From: Mesorhizobium sangaii
GTDB taxonomy: Bacteria > Pseudomonadota > Alphaproteobacteria > Rhizobiales > Rhizobiaceae
Length of the DNA stretch: 64,000 bases
Reading direction: 5' to 3'
NCBI RefSeq assembly: GCF_014207355.1
Contig: NZ_JACHEF010000006.1
Coordinates: forward strand, 186,001-250,000
Of the stretch, positions 35,769 to 44,531 are shown in pieces; position 1 is the stretch's first letter; each line of letters begins with the position of its first letter. The translations under genes and the position numbers were made by a program. Under the pieces are notes generated by a model that was given only the letters and a program-made list of their open reading frames with translations, made no database searches and had not been told where the DNA came from.

Positions 35769-36179
35769 ATGGACGCGACACGAAAGTTATTCCTGGTCGT
35801 CATTGCAGCAATCGAAGCCGCGACAGGCCTCGGTCTGCTTTTGCAACCTTCCGTTCCGTTTGTTCTCCTACTTGGATTGGAAAGCGCCACGGTTGAAGCA
35901 ATTTTTGTCGGCCGCATCGCGGGCGCGGCGCTGCTTGCCATAGGTGTCGCAAGCTGGATCGCGAGGAACGACAAGGTAAGCCATGCGCTATTAGGCCTGC
36001 TTGTTGGCATTCTGATTTACAACACAGCCGTATCAATTCTCCTCGTCTACGCGGCCGCAGTCCTAAAGATGACCGGCGTCTTGCTTTGGCCCACTGTTGC
36101 ACTTCACGCACTGATGGCCGTCTGGGGTGGTCTGCTTCTACGCGGCATTTCGACCGAAACTCCCCTTGGCGACCGATGA
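35769..36179 (+). CDS. Small four-helix membrane protein
   Basis: This 136-residue protein is almost entirely hydrophobic, with about four membrane segments (FLVVIAAIEAATGLGLLL, IAGAALLAIGVASWIA, LLVGILIYNTAVSILLVY, VALHALMAVWGGLLLRG). It follows the FGE gene by 45 bases in the same direction. The ATG at 35769 is chosen for the GAGG 8 bases upstream; an ATG at 35745 is possible. No family assigned. Confidence 0.65.
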   Translation: MDATRKLFLVVIAAIEAATGLGLLLQPSVPFVLLLGLESATVEAIFVGRIAGAALLAIGVASWIARNDKVSHALLGLLVGILIYNTAVSILLVYAAAVLKMTGVLLWPTVALHALMAVWGGLLLRGISTETPLGDR

Positions 36180-36605
36180 CAACCGAGGGGGCGCATTGTG
36201 GCACGTTGCATCTGACTGCCGCGGGCAAGCTGCTCAACGATGGCGCGGCGCTCGTCTAAAGGGCCAGCAAGGTTCAAATGCGGAGCCTCTGCTCCGAAGC
36301 CAATCCCACGCGCAGGTCCGCAAGATGCAGCGCTCGCCTGGCACATTGACGAGTTGGCGCCCGGCAACGACAGCCGTTCAGTAGCGCGATTACATGCTTA
36401 CCCCACGTAACTTACATTCCAGCGCCAGCTCTTTGGTGCCTACTATCCGCGAAGGAATGCAGGAAGCGCTCATCGGGTAATCACGCCCTAAAGGCGCTGC
36501 TCGAGTCATTTGAGAGCATTTCCATTGTCGGCTGCCGGAGAGCCGACGGTGCCGCGTGGAAGCTGTCGTGCGAGACGCAGCCGTAGCGGGAATCGAGGAC
36601 TGCGT
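36180..36605. other. Intergenic region holding motif site B
   Basis: About 425 bases without a convincing gene. The only clear structure is the dyad motif at 36384-36420, followed about 25 bases later by a TACTAT box, which fits a promoter for the PPIase operon starting at 36606. Confidence 0.5.
36384..36420 (+). promoter_or_regulatory. Dyad motif site B
   Basis: ATTAC (36389-36393), N13, GTAAC (36407-36411) and TTACATTCC make the second strong copy of the regional motif, nearly identical to site A over about 40 bases. It lies about 190 bases before the PPIase gene. TACTAT at about 36441 could be a -10 box. Confidence 0.6.
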
Positions 36606-37481
36606 ATGACGTTGCTCAGGGAGCCTCTGCTGCATTTTGCCGTCGTCGGCGCGATCCTGTTTGGCGGCTATTCCTGGCTGAACGACAGGCATGTCGAAAC
36701 AACGGCCGCGGAGCCGGTCCGTATCGGCGAAGGCGACGTGCGCTGGCTCAAGCAGACCTGGTCGAGCCAATGGCTGCGCGAGCCAACCGCCGATGAACTC
36801 AAGGGTCTTGTCGACGATCTCCTCAATGAGAAAGTGATGGCGCGCGAAGCGCAGGAGATGGGCCTTGAGAAGGACGACACAATCATCCGCCGCCGCCTGG
36901 CGCAAAAGCTCAGATTCATTGTCGAGGATACGGCCCAGCTTGCCGAGCCAACCGAAGTGGAACTGCGGCAGTTCTATGCCGCCAACCCTGCACATTTCGA
37001 GACGCCCGGAAAACTCTCGTTTCGGCAGGTCTACTTCAACCCGGAGCATCGCAAGGATGCCGCGGCGGACGCGACCGCCGCGCTGGGAGCGCTGTCAGCG
37101 AATGTCGAGGACGACTCAATCGAGGGCGACCGGCTGCTGTTCGGCGACAGCTTTGCCGACACCGACGAACAGGCGCTGTCTGGAATGTTCGGCGCCGATT
37201 TTGCGCGCGCGGTGTTTGCACTTGGACCGGGCGGGTGGCGCGGTCCGGTGAAATCCGGCTATGGCTTTCATCTGGTGCTCGTCACGCAGCGCACGGCGAC
37301 CGCGCCAAAGCCCTTCGAGACCGTGAAGGATGCCGTGCTGGCTGAGTGGCGCTCTGCAAAGCAGACCGAACTGAGCAAAGAGTACCTGGTCGAGCTGCGC
37401 AACAAGTACGGCGTCGAGATTGATGACAGTACGAAAGCAGCGCTGGGGCCAGGGCCTGCAACGAACGTGGCCGCACAATGA
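36606..37481 (+). CDS. Parvulin-type peptidyl-prolyl isomerase, membrane anchored
   Basis: This 291-residue PpiC/SurA-like protein has one N-terminal membrane segment (LLHFAVVGAILFGGYSWL), a helical chaperone arm (LVDDLLNEKVMAREAQEMGL, RRRLAQKLRFIVED) and a C-terminal rotamase domain (LSFRQVYFNPEH, GGWRGPVKSGYGFHLVLVTQ). It should help secreted proteins fold in the periplasm. It opens a four-gene operon whose next gene overlaps it by four bases (ATGA). Clients may be the exported sulfatase-like or DUF3604 proteins; this is inference. Confidence 0.87.
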   Translation: MTLLREPLLHFAVVGAILFGGYSWLNDRHVETTAAEPVRIGEGDVRWLKQTWSSQWLREPTADELKGLVDDLLNEKVMAREAQEMGLEKDDTIIRRRLAQKLRFIVEDTAQLAEPTEVELRQFYAANPAHFETPGKLSFRQVYFNPEHRKDAAADATAALGALSANVEDDSIEGDRLLFGDSFADTDEQALSGMFGADFARAVFALGPGGWRGPVKSGYGFHLVLVTQRTATAPKPFETVKDAVLAEWRSAKQTELSKEYLVELRNKYGVEIDDSTKAALGPGPATNVAAQ

Positions 37482-38524
37482 GACGGCTGGCCAAGTGGTC
37501 TAAGCTCGTGCGGGGAGCCCGCTCCGCGTTGGAGTGCGTTCGACTGGTCCTGCTGACAGCGGTCATTGCTGCGCTGTTCTGCGAAGTTGCCTACTCCCAC
37601 GAGGTGCGTCCCGCCTATCTCAGCCTGAAGGAGGAGGCGCCGAACGAGTTCAGCGTTCTGTTCAAAACGCCGATGCAGGGCAATGCGCGACTGGCGCTGT
37701 CGGCACTCTTTTCCGGCAAGATCGAGACGGTGACGCCGATCATCTCGCATCCGACGGGCGATGCCATGGTGCAGACTTGGCGCATGCGCACGCTGGAACC
37801 GCTCGCAGGCCAGAGCGTCGTGATCGACGGGTTGCAGAACAGTATGACCGACGCGCTGGTCCACGTGGTGTTCGCGAACGGCAACAGCTGGACGGCGCGA
37901 CTTACCCCCAGCGAGCCGTCGGCAGTCATTCCGGCGTCGCAGAGCGCCTGGGCGGTGTTCGTCACCTACGTCCGTCACGGCATCGAGCATATCGCCTTCG
38001 GCTTCGACCATCTGCTGTTCGTCGCCGGGCTGATGCTGGTCGTGCGCGACTGGCGCAAGCTGGTGAAAGCGATCACCGCCTTTACGGCTGCTCATTCGAT
38101 CACCTTGAGCTGCGCCACACTCGGATGGCTGACGCTGCCGTCGCGGCCGGTGGAGGCGATGATCGCCATCAGCATCGTCATGGTCGCCGCCGAGGTTGTG
38201 CGGATGGAGCGCGGGCAAGTCAGCCTGGCCATTGTGAGGCCGTGGATGGTGGCCTTCATTTTCGGCCTGCTGCACGGCTTCGGCTTTGCCGGTGCACTGG
38301 TCGAGCTCGGCCTGCCGCAGGGCGACATTCCGCTGGCGCTGCTGGCCTTCAATGTCGGCGTCGAGCTCGGGCAACTGGCCTTCATCGCCGCCTTGCTGGC
38401 CGCGGTCTATTCGGTGATGCGCTTCGTCATGATCCCGCGGCAGGCGATCGTCGCGTCGGCCTATGCCATCGGGATCATCGCGGCATTCTGGAGCGTCCAG
38501 AGGCTGGACGCGATGTTCTTGTAG
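37478..38524 (+). CDS. HupE/UreJ-family membrane protein with periplasmic N-terminal domain
   Basis: This 348-residue protein has a signal/membrane start, a soluble beta-rich domain of about 110 residues (SHEVRPAYLSLKEEAPNEFS), and six or so membrane helices with HupE/UreJ_2 hallmarks (HGIEHIAFGFDHLLFVAGL, FTAAHSITLSCATLGWL, FGLLHGFGFAGALVELG). HupE/UreJ proteins move or sense nickel or other metals; the His-rich helix fits a metal path. It could supply a metal to the DUF3604 protein encoded downstream. Confidence 0.88.
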   Translation: MRRLAKWSKLVRGARSALECVRLVLLTAVIAALFCEVAYSHEVRPAYLSLKEEAPNEFSVLFKTPMQGNARLALSALFSGKIETVTPIISHPTGDAMVQTWRMRTLEPLAGQSVVIDGLQNSMTDALVHVVFANGNSWTARLTPSEPSAVIPASQSAWAVFVTYVRHGIEHIAFGFDHLLFVAGLMLVVRDWRKLVKAITAFTAAHSITLSCATLGWLTLPSRPVEAMIAISIVMVAAEVVRMERGQVSLAIVRPWMVAFIFGLLHGFGFAGALVELGLPQGDIPLALLAFNVGVELGQLAFIAALLAAVYSVMRFVMIPRQAIVASAYAIGIIAAFWSVQRLDAMFL

Positions 38525-38533
38525 GAGGAGCAA

Positions 38534-39319
38534 ATGGGAACCGCCGCAAGACTGCCGCGCCGACCTTGCCTGAGGGGCCGGAGACTTGCACGCGCTGCCG
38601 CGGTGGCGCTCGCCGCGTCGTTGATGGCTGCTGCTTCGGTCTCCGAAGGACGCACTTGCGGCTATGATAGTCCGCAAACGGTTTCGCAGGGCTTCCTGAA
38701 TTGGCTCTATCCCGATTCACTCTACGTCGTCGGCGCGATATCGAGGGAGGTGGCGGCGGGACGGCTGCCGCTGGCGAACTTCGATCAGACCGGACCAGAT
38801 CTGTTCGGACACAGATTTAAGCTGACAGCGGCGGCGCTGGAGCAATTCGGCGACATGCTCCGGGTGGCATCGCCGGGGCCCTTCCAGGCTTCGGTTTCTC
38901 TGGTCGTCGTTGAGCCGATGCTGTGGACGCGCTTCGATCAGGGTCCTGATGGCCTGCGCACAACGGTCCATGTCTCGGGGGCGCAGCCCGGAGATCTGGT
39001 CATTGTCGCCGGCGAAGCCGTGATAGCCGAAGTCGCGGCGCGGCGGTTGACCTTCGGCCAGGCTGTCGAGCGCGGCGTGGTGCGGCTCTATGGGCCGGCG
39101 CCGCAGATCGCCCAATTCCTGCTCAGCTATTCGCATGTCGGCGCAAACGACAGTGCCGTCGAAATATCACAGAAAGCGGTCTTCTCGCTGGTAGGCGCGG
39201 GGGCCGGCTCACCCGATTTCGCTTCAAAGCAATCGCATCCGGTTGGCATCACGCCCGCCGAACTCGGATGCACACCCGACCATACCGAGATTTCATTCCA
39301 TGAGGGAGAGAGACAATGA
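38534..39319 (+). CDS. Secreted protein of unknown function in the DUF3604 operon
   Basis: This 261-residue protein has a basic N terminus and a signal peptide (ARAAAVALAASLMAAASVSE). Its mature domain is all soluble, with cysteines near each end (GRTCGYDSPQTV, ELGCTPDHTEISF). No known motif was found. It lies 9 bases after the HupE/UreJ-like gene and overlaps the DUF3604 gene by four bases, so it belongs to this operon and probably works in the periplasm with its neighbours. Confidence 0.7.
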   Translation: MGTAARLPRRPCLRGRRLARAAAVALAASLMAAASVSEGRTCGYDSPQTVSQGFLNWLYPDSLYVVGAISREVAAGRLPLANFDQTGPDLFGHRFKLTAAALEQFGDMLRVASPGPFQASVSLVVVEPMLWTRFDQGPDGLRTTVHVSGAQPGDLVIVAGEAVIAEVAARRLTFGQAVERGVVRLYGPAPQIAQFLLSYSHVGANDSAVEISQKAVFSLVGAGAGSPDFASKQSHPVGITPAELGCTPDHTEISFHEGERQ

Positions 39320-41250
39320 TCCGGAAACCGTTGGCAATCACAAGTCTCGTGTTACTTGCCGTCTGCGCAAGCGCCGTGGCGTGGGCACAGGATGCCGGCA
39401 CCTATACCGTCGAGGAAGCGGGGCAAGCTATCAAGGCTCGACCCTACTCGCCTTATGCCGGTCGCGATTTCCCGACGCGGCCGCTGTTTGGCGACACGCA
39501 TTTGCACACGGCCCTGTCCTTCGACGCCGGGGCGGCCGGTGCCAGGCTCGGACCGCGCGAGGCCTACAAATTTGCGAAGGGCGAGGAGGTCATTTCCTCG
39601 ACTGGACAGCCGGCCAGGCTGTCGCGTCCGCTCGACTTCCTGGTCGTCGCGGATCACTCCGACAATATGGGATGGTTCACCGACTTCATGGCCGGAAAGC
39701 CGGAGATCCTGCAGAACGCACAGGCCCGCGAGTGGTATGACATGATACAGTCGGGGCACGCCGGGGAAGCGGCGTGGTCAATCGTTATGACCTTTTCGCA
39801 AGGCAAATTTCCGCCCGAGATCATCTACCAGCCGGGCAATCCCGCCTATCGGTCGGTGTGGCAGAGCATCATCTCGGCAGCCGAGGAAGCCAACGATCCG
39901 GGGCGCTTCACCGCTTTCATCGGCTTTGAATGGACGTCGCTGTCCAAGGGCAACAATCTCCACCGCAATGTCATTTTCCGCGATGGTGCCGAAAAGGCCG
40001 GTCTCATCGAGCCGTACACGACGCAGCCGCCCGTCGGCAGCAACAACCCGCGCGACCTGTGGAAATGGCTGCGGAACTATGAGGACAAGACCGGCGGCGA
40101 TGTGCTTGCCATCGCCCACAATGGCAATCTGAGCAATGGCGAGATGTTCCCGATCATCGAGCCGGTCACCGGTAAGGAGATCGATCGCGAATACGCCGAG
40201 CAGCGCGCCAACTGGGAGGTGCTTTATGAGACCACCCAGATGAAGGGCGACGGTGAGAGCCACCCCTTTCTTTCTCCCAATGACGAATTCGCCAATTTCG
40301 AGAAATGGGACAAGGGCAATCTTGACCTCAGCGTCAAGAAGACACCGGACATGCTGGAGTTCGAGTATACGCGCTCGGCGCTCAAGAACGGGCTGAAGCT
40401 GGAAGCCAAGCTGGGGGTCAATCCCTACAAGTTCGGCCTGGTCGGCAGCACGGATTCGCACACGGGCCTCTCCACTGCCGACGACGACAACTTTTTCGGC
40501 AAGATATCGACCGGCGAGCCGAGCCCGGAACGCTGGTCACACCCGTTCATGGCAAACCCCAAGCTCGGCCTAAAGATCCTGGGCTGGGAGACGACTGCAT
40601 CGGGCTATGCCGCAGTGTGGGCGCAGGAGAACACACGCGCATCGATCTTCGACGCCATGAAACGGCGCGAGACGTATGCCACGACCGGGCCGCGGATGGC
40701 AGTTCGGTTCTTCGGCGGTTTCGATTTCGTCGAAGCCGACGCCAATACCCGCAGCCCGGCTATCGCCGGTTACACCAAGGGGGTGCCGATGGGCGGCGAC
40801 CTCAAGCAGGCGCCCGCGGGCAAGGTGCCGACCTTCCTGGTTGCGGCATTGAAGGATCCGATCGGCGCCAATCTCGACCGCTACCAGATCGTCAAAGGTT
40901 GGCTGGACGCCGCCGGCGAGGTGCATGAACAGGTCTACGATGTTGCCTGGTCCGGCGACCGCAAGCCGGGCACCGACGGCAAGCTGCCGCCGGTCGGCAA
41001 CACGGTCGACGTAGCCAATGCCACATGGACCAACACGATCGGAGCGCCAGAGCTTAGCGCCGTATGGAAGGACCCCGATTTCGATCCGTCCCAGCGGGCT
41101 TTCTACTATGGCCGCGTCATTGAGATTCCGACGCCGCGCTGGCCCGCCTATGACGCGAAATATTTTGGCATCAAGATGTCGCCGGATGTGACCATGACGA
41201 CGCAGGAACGAGCCTACACGTCGCCGATCTGGTACACGCCAGCCGGCTAG
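39316..41250 (+). CDS. DUF3604 family protein (PHP-like metal-dependent hydrolase fold)
   Basis: This 644-residue protein has a signal peptide (LVLLAVCASAVAWA). Metal-site-like motifs of the DUF3604/PHP type are spread along it: FGDTHLHTALSFD (about residue 58), FLVVADHSDNMG, LAIAHNGNLSNG and LVGSTDSHTGLS. The family is often found near sulfatases and polysaccharide or organosulfur degradation genes, but the reaction is unproven. It is the last gene of the PPIase-HupE operon. Full length and motif-intact, so likely an active periplasmic metallo-hydrolase. Confidence 0.9.
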   Translation: MIRKPLAITSLVLLAVCASAVAWAQDAGTYTVEEAGQAIKARPYSPYAGRDFPTRPLFGDTHLHTALSFDAGAAGARLGPREAYKFAKGEEVISSTGQPARLSRPLDFLVVADHSDNMGWFTDFMAGKPEILQNAQAREWYDMIQSGHAGEAAWSIVMTFSQGKFPPEIIYQPGNPAYRSVWQSIISAAEEANDPGRFTAFIGFEWTSLSKGNNLHRNVIFRDGAEKAGLIEPYTTQPPVGSNNPRDLWKWLRNYEDKTGGDVLAIAHNGNLSNGEMFPIIEPVTGKEIDREYAEQRANWEVLYETTQMKGDGESHPFLSPNDEFANFEKWDKGNLDLSVKKTPDMLEFEYTRSALKNGLKLEAKLGVNPYKFGLVGSTDSHTGLSTADDDNFFGKISTGEPSPERWSHPFMANPKLGLKILGWETTASGYAAVWAQENTRASIFDAMKRRETYATTGPRMAVRFFGGFDFVEADANTRSPAIAGYTKGVPMGGDLKQAPAGKVPTFLVAALKDPIGANLDRYQIVKGWLDAAGEVHEQVYDVAWSGDRKPGTDGKLPPVGNTVDVANATWTNTIGAPELSAVWKDPDFDPSQRAFYYGRVIEIPTPRWPAYDAKYFGIKMSPDVTMTTQERAYTSPIWYTPAG

Positions 41251-41456
41251 CCAGCCTCGGCGCAAGTGGAGGCACAACTGGAAGCCGACGCTGCGCCGCT
41301 ACGACGCGACCCGTGGTCGACAAGAGGTGGCGGCCGGGGGGAGGTCGAACTGGTGATATGACCTCCGAGCAACGCCCCATGACGGGCACGGCAGCGACGA
41401 TCCACAAAAACGAACACTCATGGGCAAGAAACGGCAAACAAAGGGAAGGCAATACC

Positions 41457-41984
41457 ATGCGAAACTTCACGACACTCATCGCGGCAACGTCAGTAGCACT
41501 TTCGTGTGCGACGGCAGCCTACGCACAAACACAAAATCCGCTTCCCAAGGCCAGCGATGTCCTTGTCCGATACGGGGAAGACGTCGAGGGCTGGACGATC
41601 TATGCAAATCAAACGCGCGGAGATTGCTTGATCGTGCGCCAGGATGGACCAAGTGCGGTGCAAATGGGCGTCACCGCAAATCAGGAGGTCGGGTATCTTG
41701 GCGTGTTCACGAAGGTGGATATCGGCCTTCAGAACGGGACCAACTCGGACATCTTCGTCTCGCTGGACGGCCATCTCTACAAGGGTGTGGCCACTAGCAC
41801 GAGCGGCGAACTCAAGGGCGGGTATGCTGGCGGCTACATCTTGACCGACGACCCGAAGTTCAAGCGCGACGTGGCGAAGAAATACAAGATGACCGTATTT
41901 CCGGAAACCAAGGGGGCCTTTGTCGTCGACCTGAAGGGGACTTTCAAAGCAATGGCAGTGGGCCGCAAGTGCCTCAAGCACTGA
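41457..41984 (+). CDS. Secreted conserved protein of unknown function
   Basis: This predicted 175-residue protein has a signal peptide (TTLIAATSVALSCATAAYAQ). Its mature beta-rich domain includes YGEDVEGWTIYANQTRGDCL and KGAFVVDLKGTFKAMAVGRK and has two cysteines. An SD-like AAGGGAAGG lies before the ATG at 41457. It is separate from the DUF3604 operon by about 200 bases but in the same direction. It resembles rhizobial periplasmic stress or invasion-associated proteins; no firm family. Confidence 0.65.
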   Translation: MRNFTTLIAATSVALSCATAAYAQTQNPLPKASDVLVRYGEDVEGWTIYANQTRGDCLIVRQDGPSAVQMGVTANQEVGYLGVFTKVDIGLQNGTNSDIFVSLDGHLYKGVATSTSGELKGGYAGGYILTDDPKFKRDVAKKYKMTVFPETKGAFVVDLKGTFKAMAVGRKCLKH

Positions 41985-42162
41985 CCGCCCGCCAGGCAAT
42001 ATTCCCACCCATCGCTGCCGGCGGGCCATCAAACACAGCGGCAATCTGGTCGACGGCAAGCCGGCCAGAGACGATCCGTTGAAGTTGCATTTTCTACCGG
42101 GAACGCCATGGTCTGTGGCTGTGCGACCAAAGGCGCCGCCGCTGCGTCGAGGATAGTCCGGC

Positions 42163-42639
42163 ATGACCAGCAATAACATCCGATACGTCTCATTGATGGT
42201 CGTTGAGACGGCTGCGGCGATGTTCCTGTTTTTGACGATTTTCCCAATTTTCCGGCAAGTGATCACGCAATTGGGAGAACCACAGGATATCAGCCACTAT
42301 GAGCAGTCCGCGGTGGTCTGTGGTGCCCTCGTTCTACAGACCTGCTACTGGGTCAGGTTCCGCTGGGTTGCGATCCCCGCACCGTTTCGCAATGCCTTGG
42401 TCAGGCACCTGTTCCTGTTTGCCAGCCGGGTCAGCTTCTTCTTCGGAGGCGCTTTGTTTTCGGTTTTCTTTTTCCGCCACGTACCGGAACTCGATCGATT
42501 CCCGTCATTCATTCAGGGAGCGGTCAAGCTGTTGGATGTCTTACTGGTTCTGTTCAGTTTGTTTTGCTATTCGCTCGAAATTGAACGGTTGGGCAGGGCA
42601 CGAGAAGACCATTCCTCGGCACCCGGCCGTACCAGATAG
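42163..42639 (+). CDS. Small integral membrane protein of unknown function
   Basis: This 158-residue protein has about four hydrophobic segments (MFLFLTIFPIFRQVI, AVVCGALVLQTCYWV, FFFGGALFSVFFFRH, LLDVLLVLFSLFCYSL) and a polar C terminus. No SD of good strength and no recognised family; codon use supports a coding role. It stands between two secreted-protein genes. Confidence 0.6.
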   Translation: MTSNNIRYVSLMVVETAAAMFLFLTIFPIFRQVITQLGEPQDISHYEQSAVVCGALVLQTCYWVRFRWVAIPAPFRNALVRHLFLFASRVSFFFGGALFSVFFFRHVPELDRFPSFIQGAVKLLDVLLVLFSLFCYSLEIERLGRAREDHSSAPGRTR

Positions 42640-42807
42640 TTCAAGCTGCCAAACCAGTCCGTTACAAGGGTGCCGGTGGGTCGGCGGGCCTTGTCTGCCC
42701 GTCAAAACGTTTGCATGTCTCGGAACAATCTTCGATCGACTGCGTTTCACGCAGTCAATGACGACGTTTCGCATACGGTAGATATTGCCACCAGCGAGGA
42801 CGTGATC

Positions 42808-43248
42808 ATGAGGTTCCTGTCAGGCATAGCGACCGCCATGGTCGCAACTTTTGCACTTGCGAGCACTGTTCCAGTTGACGCCGCCCCAATATTCGTACCC
42901 AAAGCACAAGGCGCGCAGCTAGATGTCATCCGGGTTCGGGATGGCTGGTACAGGGGCTATCGCGGCTATCGCCACCACACTTGGCACAACGACTTCTGGG
43001 CCCCGGGTGGCGCATTTGTCGCCGGAGCGCTGCTTGGCAGCGTGATCGCCAACAGCAACGGCTACTACGGCGGGTATTACCGAGGCGGCGATTATTACGG
43101 GGATCCGTACTACGGCGATCCGTATTACGTCGATCCGTATTACGGCGATCCATATTACCACGACCGATACTATGGCGATGGGTATCACTCAGACAGATAC
43201 TATCGGGGGTGTTCGCCCAGGGAAGCCGATTCCGGTAATTGTTACTAG
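42808..43248 (+). CDS. Secreted Tyr/Gly/Asp repeat protein
   Basis: This predicted 146-residue protein has a signal peptide (MRFLSGIATAMVATFALAST...). A basic/aromatic region (WYRGYRGYRHHTWHNDFW), a short hydrophobic Gly/Ala segment and a run of YYGDP-type pentads (residues about 95-125) follow, with two cysteines at the end. The pentads are encoded by 15-base tandem repeats. The layout recalls rhizobial glycine-zipper/BA14K-like surface peptides, but no firm family was recognised. Confidence 0.6.
   Translation: MRFLSGIATAMVATFALASTVPVDAAPIFVPKAQGAQLDVIRVRDGWYRGYRGYRHHTWHNDFWAPGGAFVAGALLGSVIANSNGYYGGYYRGGDYYGDPYYGDPYYVDPYYGDPYYHDRYYGDGYHSDRYYRGCSPREADSGNCY
43097..43171. repeat. 15-bp tandem repeats encoding YYGDP pentads
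   Basis: About five head-to-tail units based on GATCCGTATTACGGC encode the YYGDP/YYVDP pentads of the Tyr-rich secreted protein. Differences between units are mostly synonymous or conservative. The array could change copy number by slippage. Confidence 0.75.
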
Positions 43249-43548
43249 CGATCGGTGCAGGGTGCCGCCCTTTGGCGGTTTCTATGTGATCGACACAGTT
43301 CAATATTAGACCGCCGCTGCGCGCCGTTTGAACGGCCTCGTAGTCAAAAAAGTTACCCCGCCCTCCACGTAACTTACGTTCCGCTGCCGACTCCATCCGG
43401 TAGTCTCGGGACAACACGAACCGATAAACGGGATGGAACGCCGGCTGGCAGGCAAAAGCGGTTTATCGGTGGTGTGCCGGTTGCGTGGCGGATCGGGAGT
43501 CCTCTCGTTGCCGCTGCGGTTCATCTCAGGCCCACGGGGAGGGAGACA
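43249..43548. other. Intergenic region holding motif site C
   Basis: This 300-base region has no gene. Its main structure is the perfect dyad at 43350-43382, about 170 bases before the binding-protein gene. TAGTCT about 22 bases downstream of the dyad could be a -10 box. Confidence 0.5.
43350..43382 (+). promoter_or_regulatory. Dyad motif site C (perfect inverted repeat)
   Basis: AAGTTAC (43350-43356), N12 and GTAACTT (43369-43375) form a perfect 7-bp inverted repeat, followed by ACGTTCCGCTGCC. This is the most symmetrical copy of the regional motif and has the same spacing as site A. It precedes the orphan binding-protein operon. Confidence 0.65.
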
Positions 43549-44517
43549 ATGGACAGTCGGTTTCGGCGACATCTGCTGAAAGTGTCGCTGGCGGCACTGA
43601 TGGTGCTGGCGGTGCATGGCCGGTCCCTTGCGGCCGACCTCCTCATTGCGATGCCGAACTGGCCCTCGGGCCAGGCCGCGGCCAATATCATCAAGTACGG
43701 ATTGAAGGAACAACTCAATCTGGACGCCGACGTGCGCGAGATGGGCTCCATGACCGCATTCGCCGGAATGGATACCGGGGAGGTCGACGTCTATCCGGAA
43801 GTCTGGCTTCCCAATCTCGATTCACTCGTCAAGAAATACGTCGACGGGCGCAAGACCGTGGACCTCAGCCCCAAGGGTGTCTCGGCTACGCAGGGCATCT
43901 GCGTGACGCGCGAGACGGCTGACAAATATGGCGTCAAGGACATTTCAGATCTGGCCGATCCGAAAAAAGCGGCCGTGTTCGACACCGACGGCGATGGCAA
44001 GGGCGAAATGTGGATTGGCGCGCTAGGCTGGTCGTCGACGAGCATCGAGAAGATCCGCGCCAAGAGCTACGGTTACGAAAAAACGATGACGCTGCTTCAA
44101 ATGCCGGAAGACATGGCAATGGCGGCAGTCGATGCGGCGGCGGCAACGGGGCAACCGATGGCATTCTACTGCTACAGTCCGCACCATATGTTCAAGCTCC
44201 ATGACATCATCCAATTGACCGAGCCGAAATACGATCCGGCCAAGTGGCACATCGTGATGCCGAGCGACGATCCGGACTGGCTTACGAAATCTGAGGCGCC
44301 GGTGGCGTGGGACGCATCCCATTTCTACATCGGATTTGCCTCGTCGATGGCCAAGCGCCTGCCGAAAGTGGCGGCCTTCCTCTCCCATGTCGACTTCACC
44401 CCAGACGAGGTCACCGAGATGAGCTACGCATTGCAGGTCGATCGGCAAGATCCCGCCAAGTACGCGCAGGCCTGGGTTGCAAAGCATGAGGACCGGCTTA
44501 GCGCCTGGTCGAAGTAG
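43549..44517 (+). CDS. Glycine-betaine/proline-type (OpuAC) substrate-binding protein, orphan
   Basis: This predicted 322-residue periplasmic binding protein has a signal peptide (to about residue 29, HGRSLAA). OpuAC-like phrases are MPNWPSGQAAANIIKYGL, DVREMGSMTAFAGMDTGEVD, VYPEVWLPN and KYAQAWVAKHED. Such proteins bind quaternary amines, choline or related zwitterions. No permease or ATPase gene lies nearby, so either it works with a remote transporter or it has another role. The ATG at 43549 has a GGGAG SD. It is the first gene after motif site C. Confidence 0.87.
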   Translation: MDSRFRRHLLKVSLAALMVLAVHGRSLAADLLIAMPNWPSGQAAANIIKYGLKEQLNLDADVREMGSMTAFAGMDTGEVDVYPEVWLPNLDSLVKKYVDGRKTVDLSPKGVSATQGICVTRETADKYGVKDISDLADPKKAAVFDTDGDGKGEMWIGALGWSSTSIEKIRAKSYGYEKTMTLLQMPEDMAMAAVDAAAATGQPMAFYCYSPHHMFKLHDIIQLTEPKYDPAKWHIVMPSDDPDWLTKSEAPVAWDASHFYIGFASSMAKRLPKVAAFLSHVDFTPDEVTEMSYALQVDRQDPAKYAQAWVAKHEDRLSAWSK

Positions 44518-44531
44518 AGGCAGGGACGACC

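Noticed and set aside
37268-38677. Long minus-strand open frame (469 residues) over the HupE/UreJ and neighbouring genes
   Set aside because: It is antisense to genes with clear motifs, is rich in His, Arg and Gln as expected of GC-rich shadows, and has no SD or domain.
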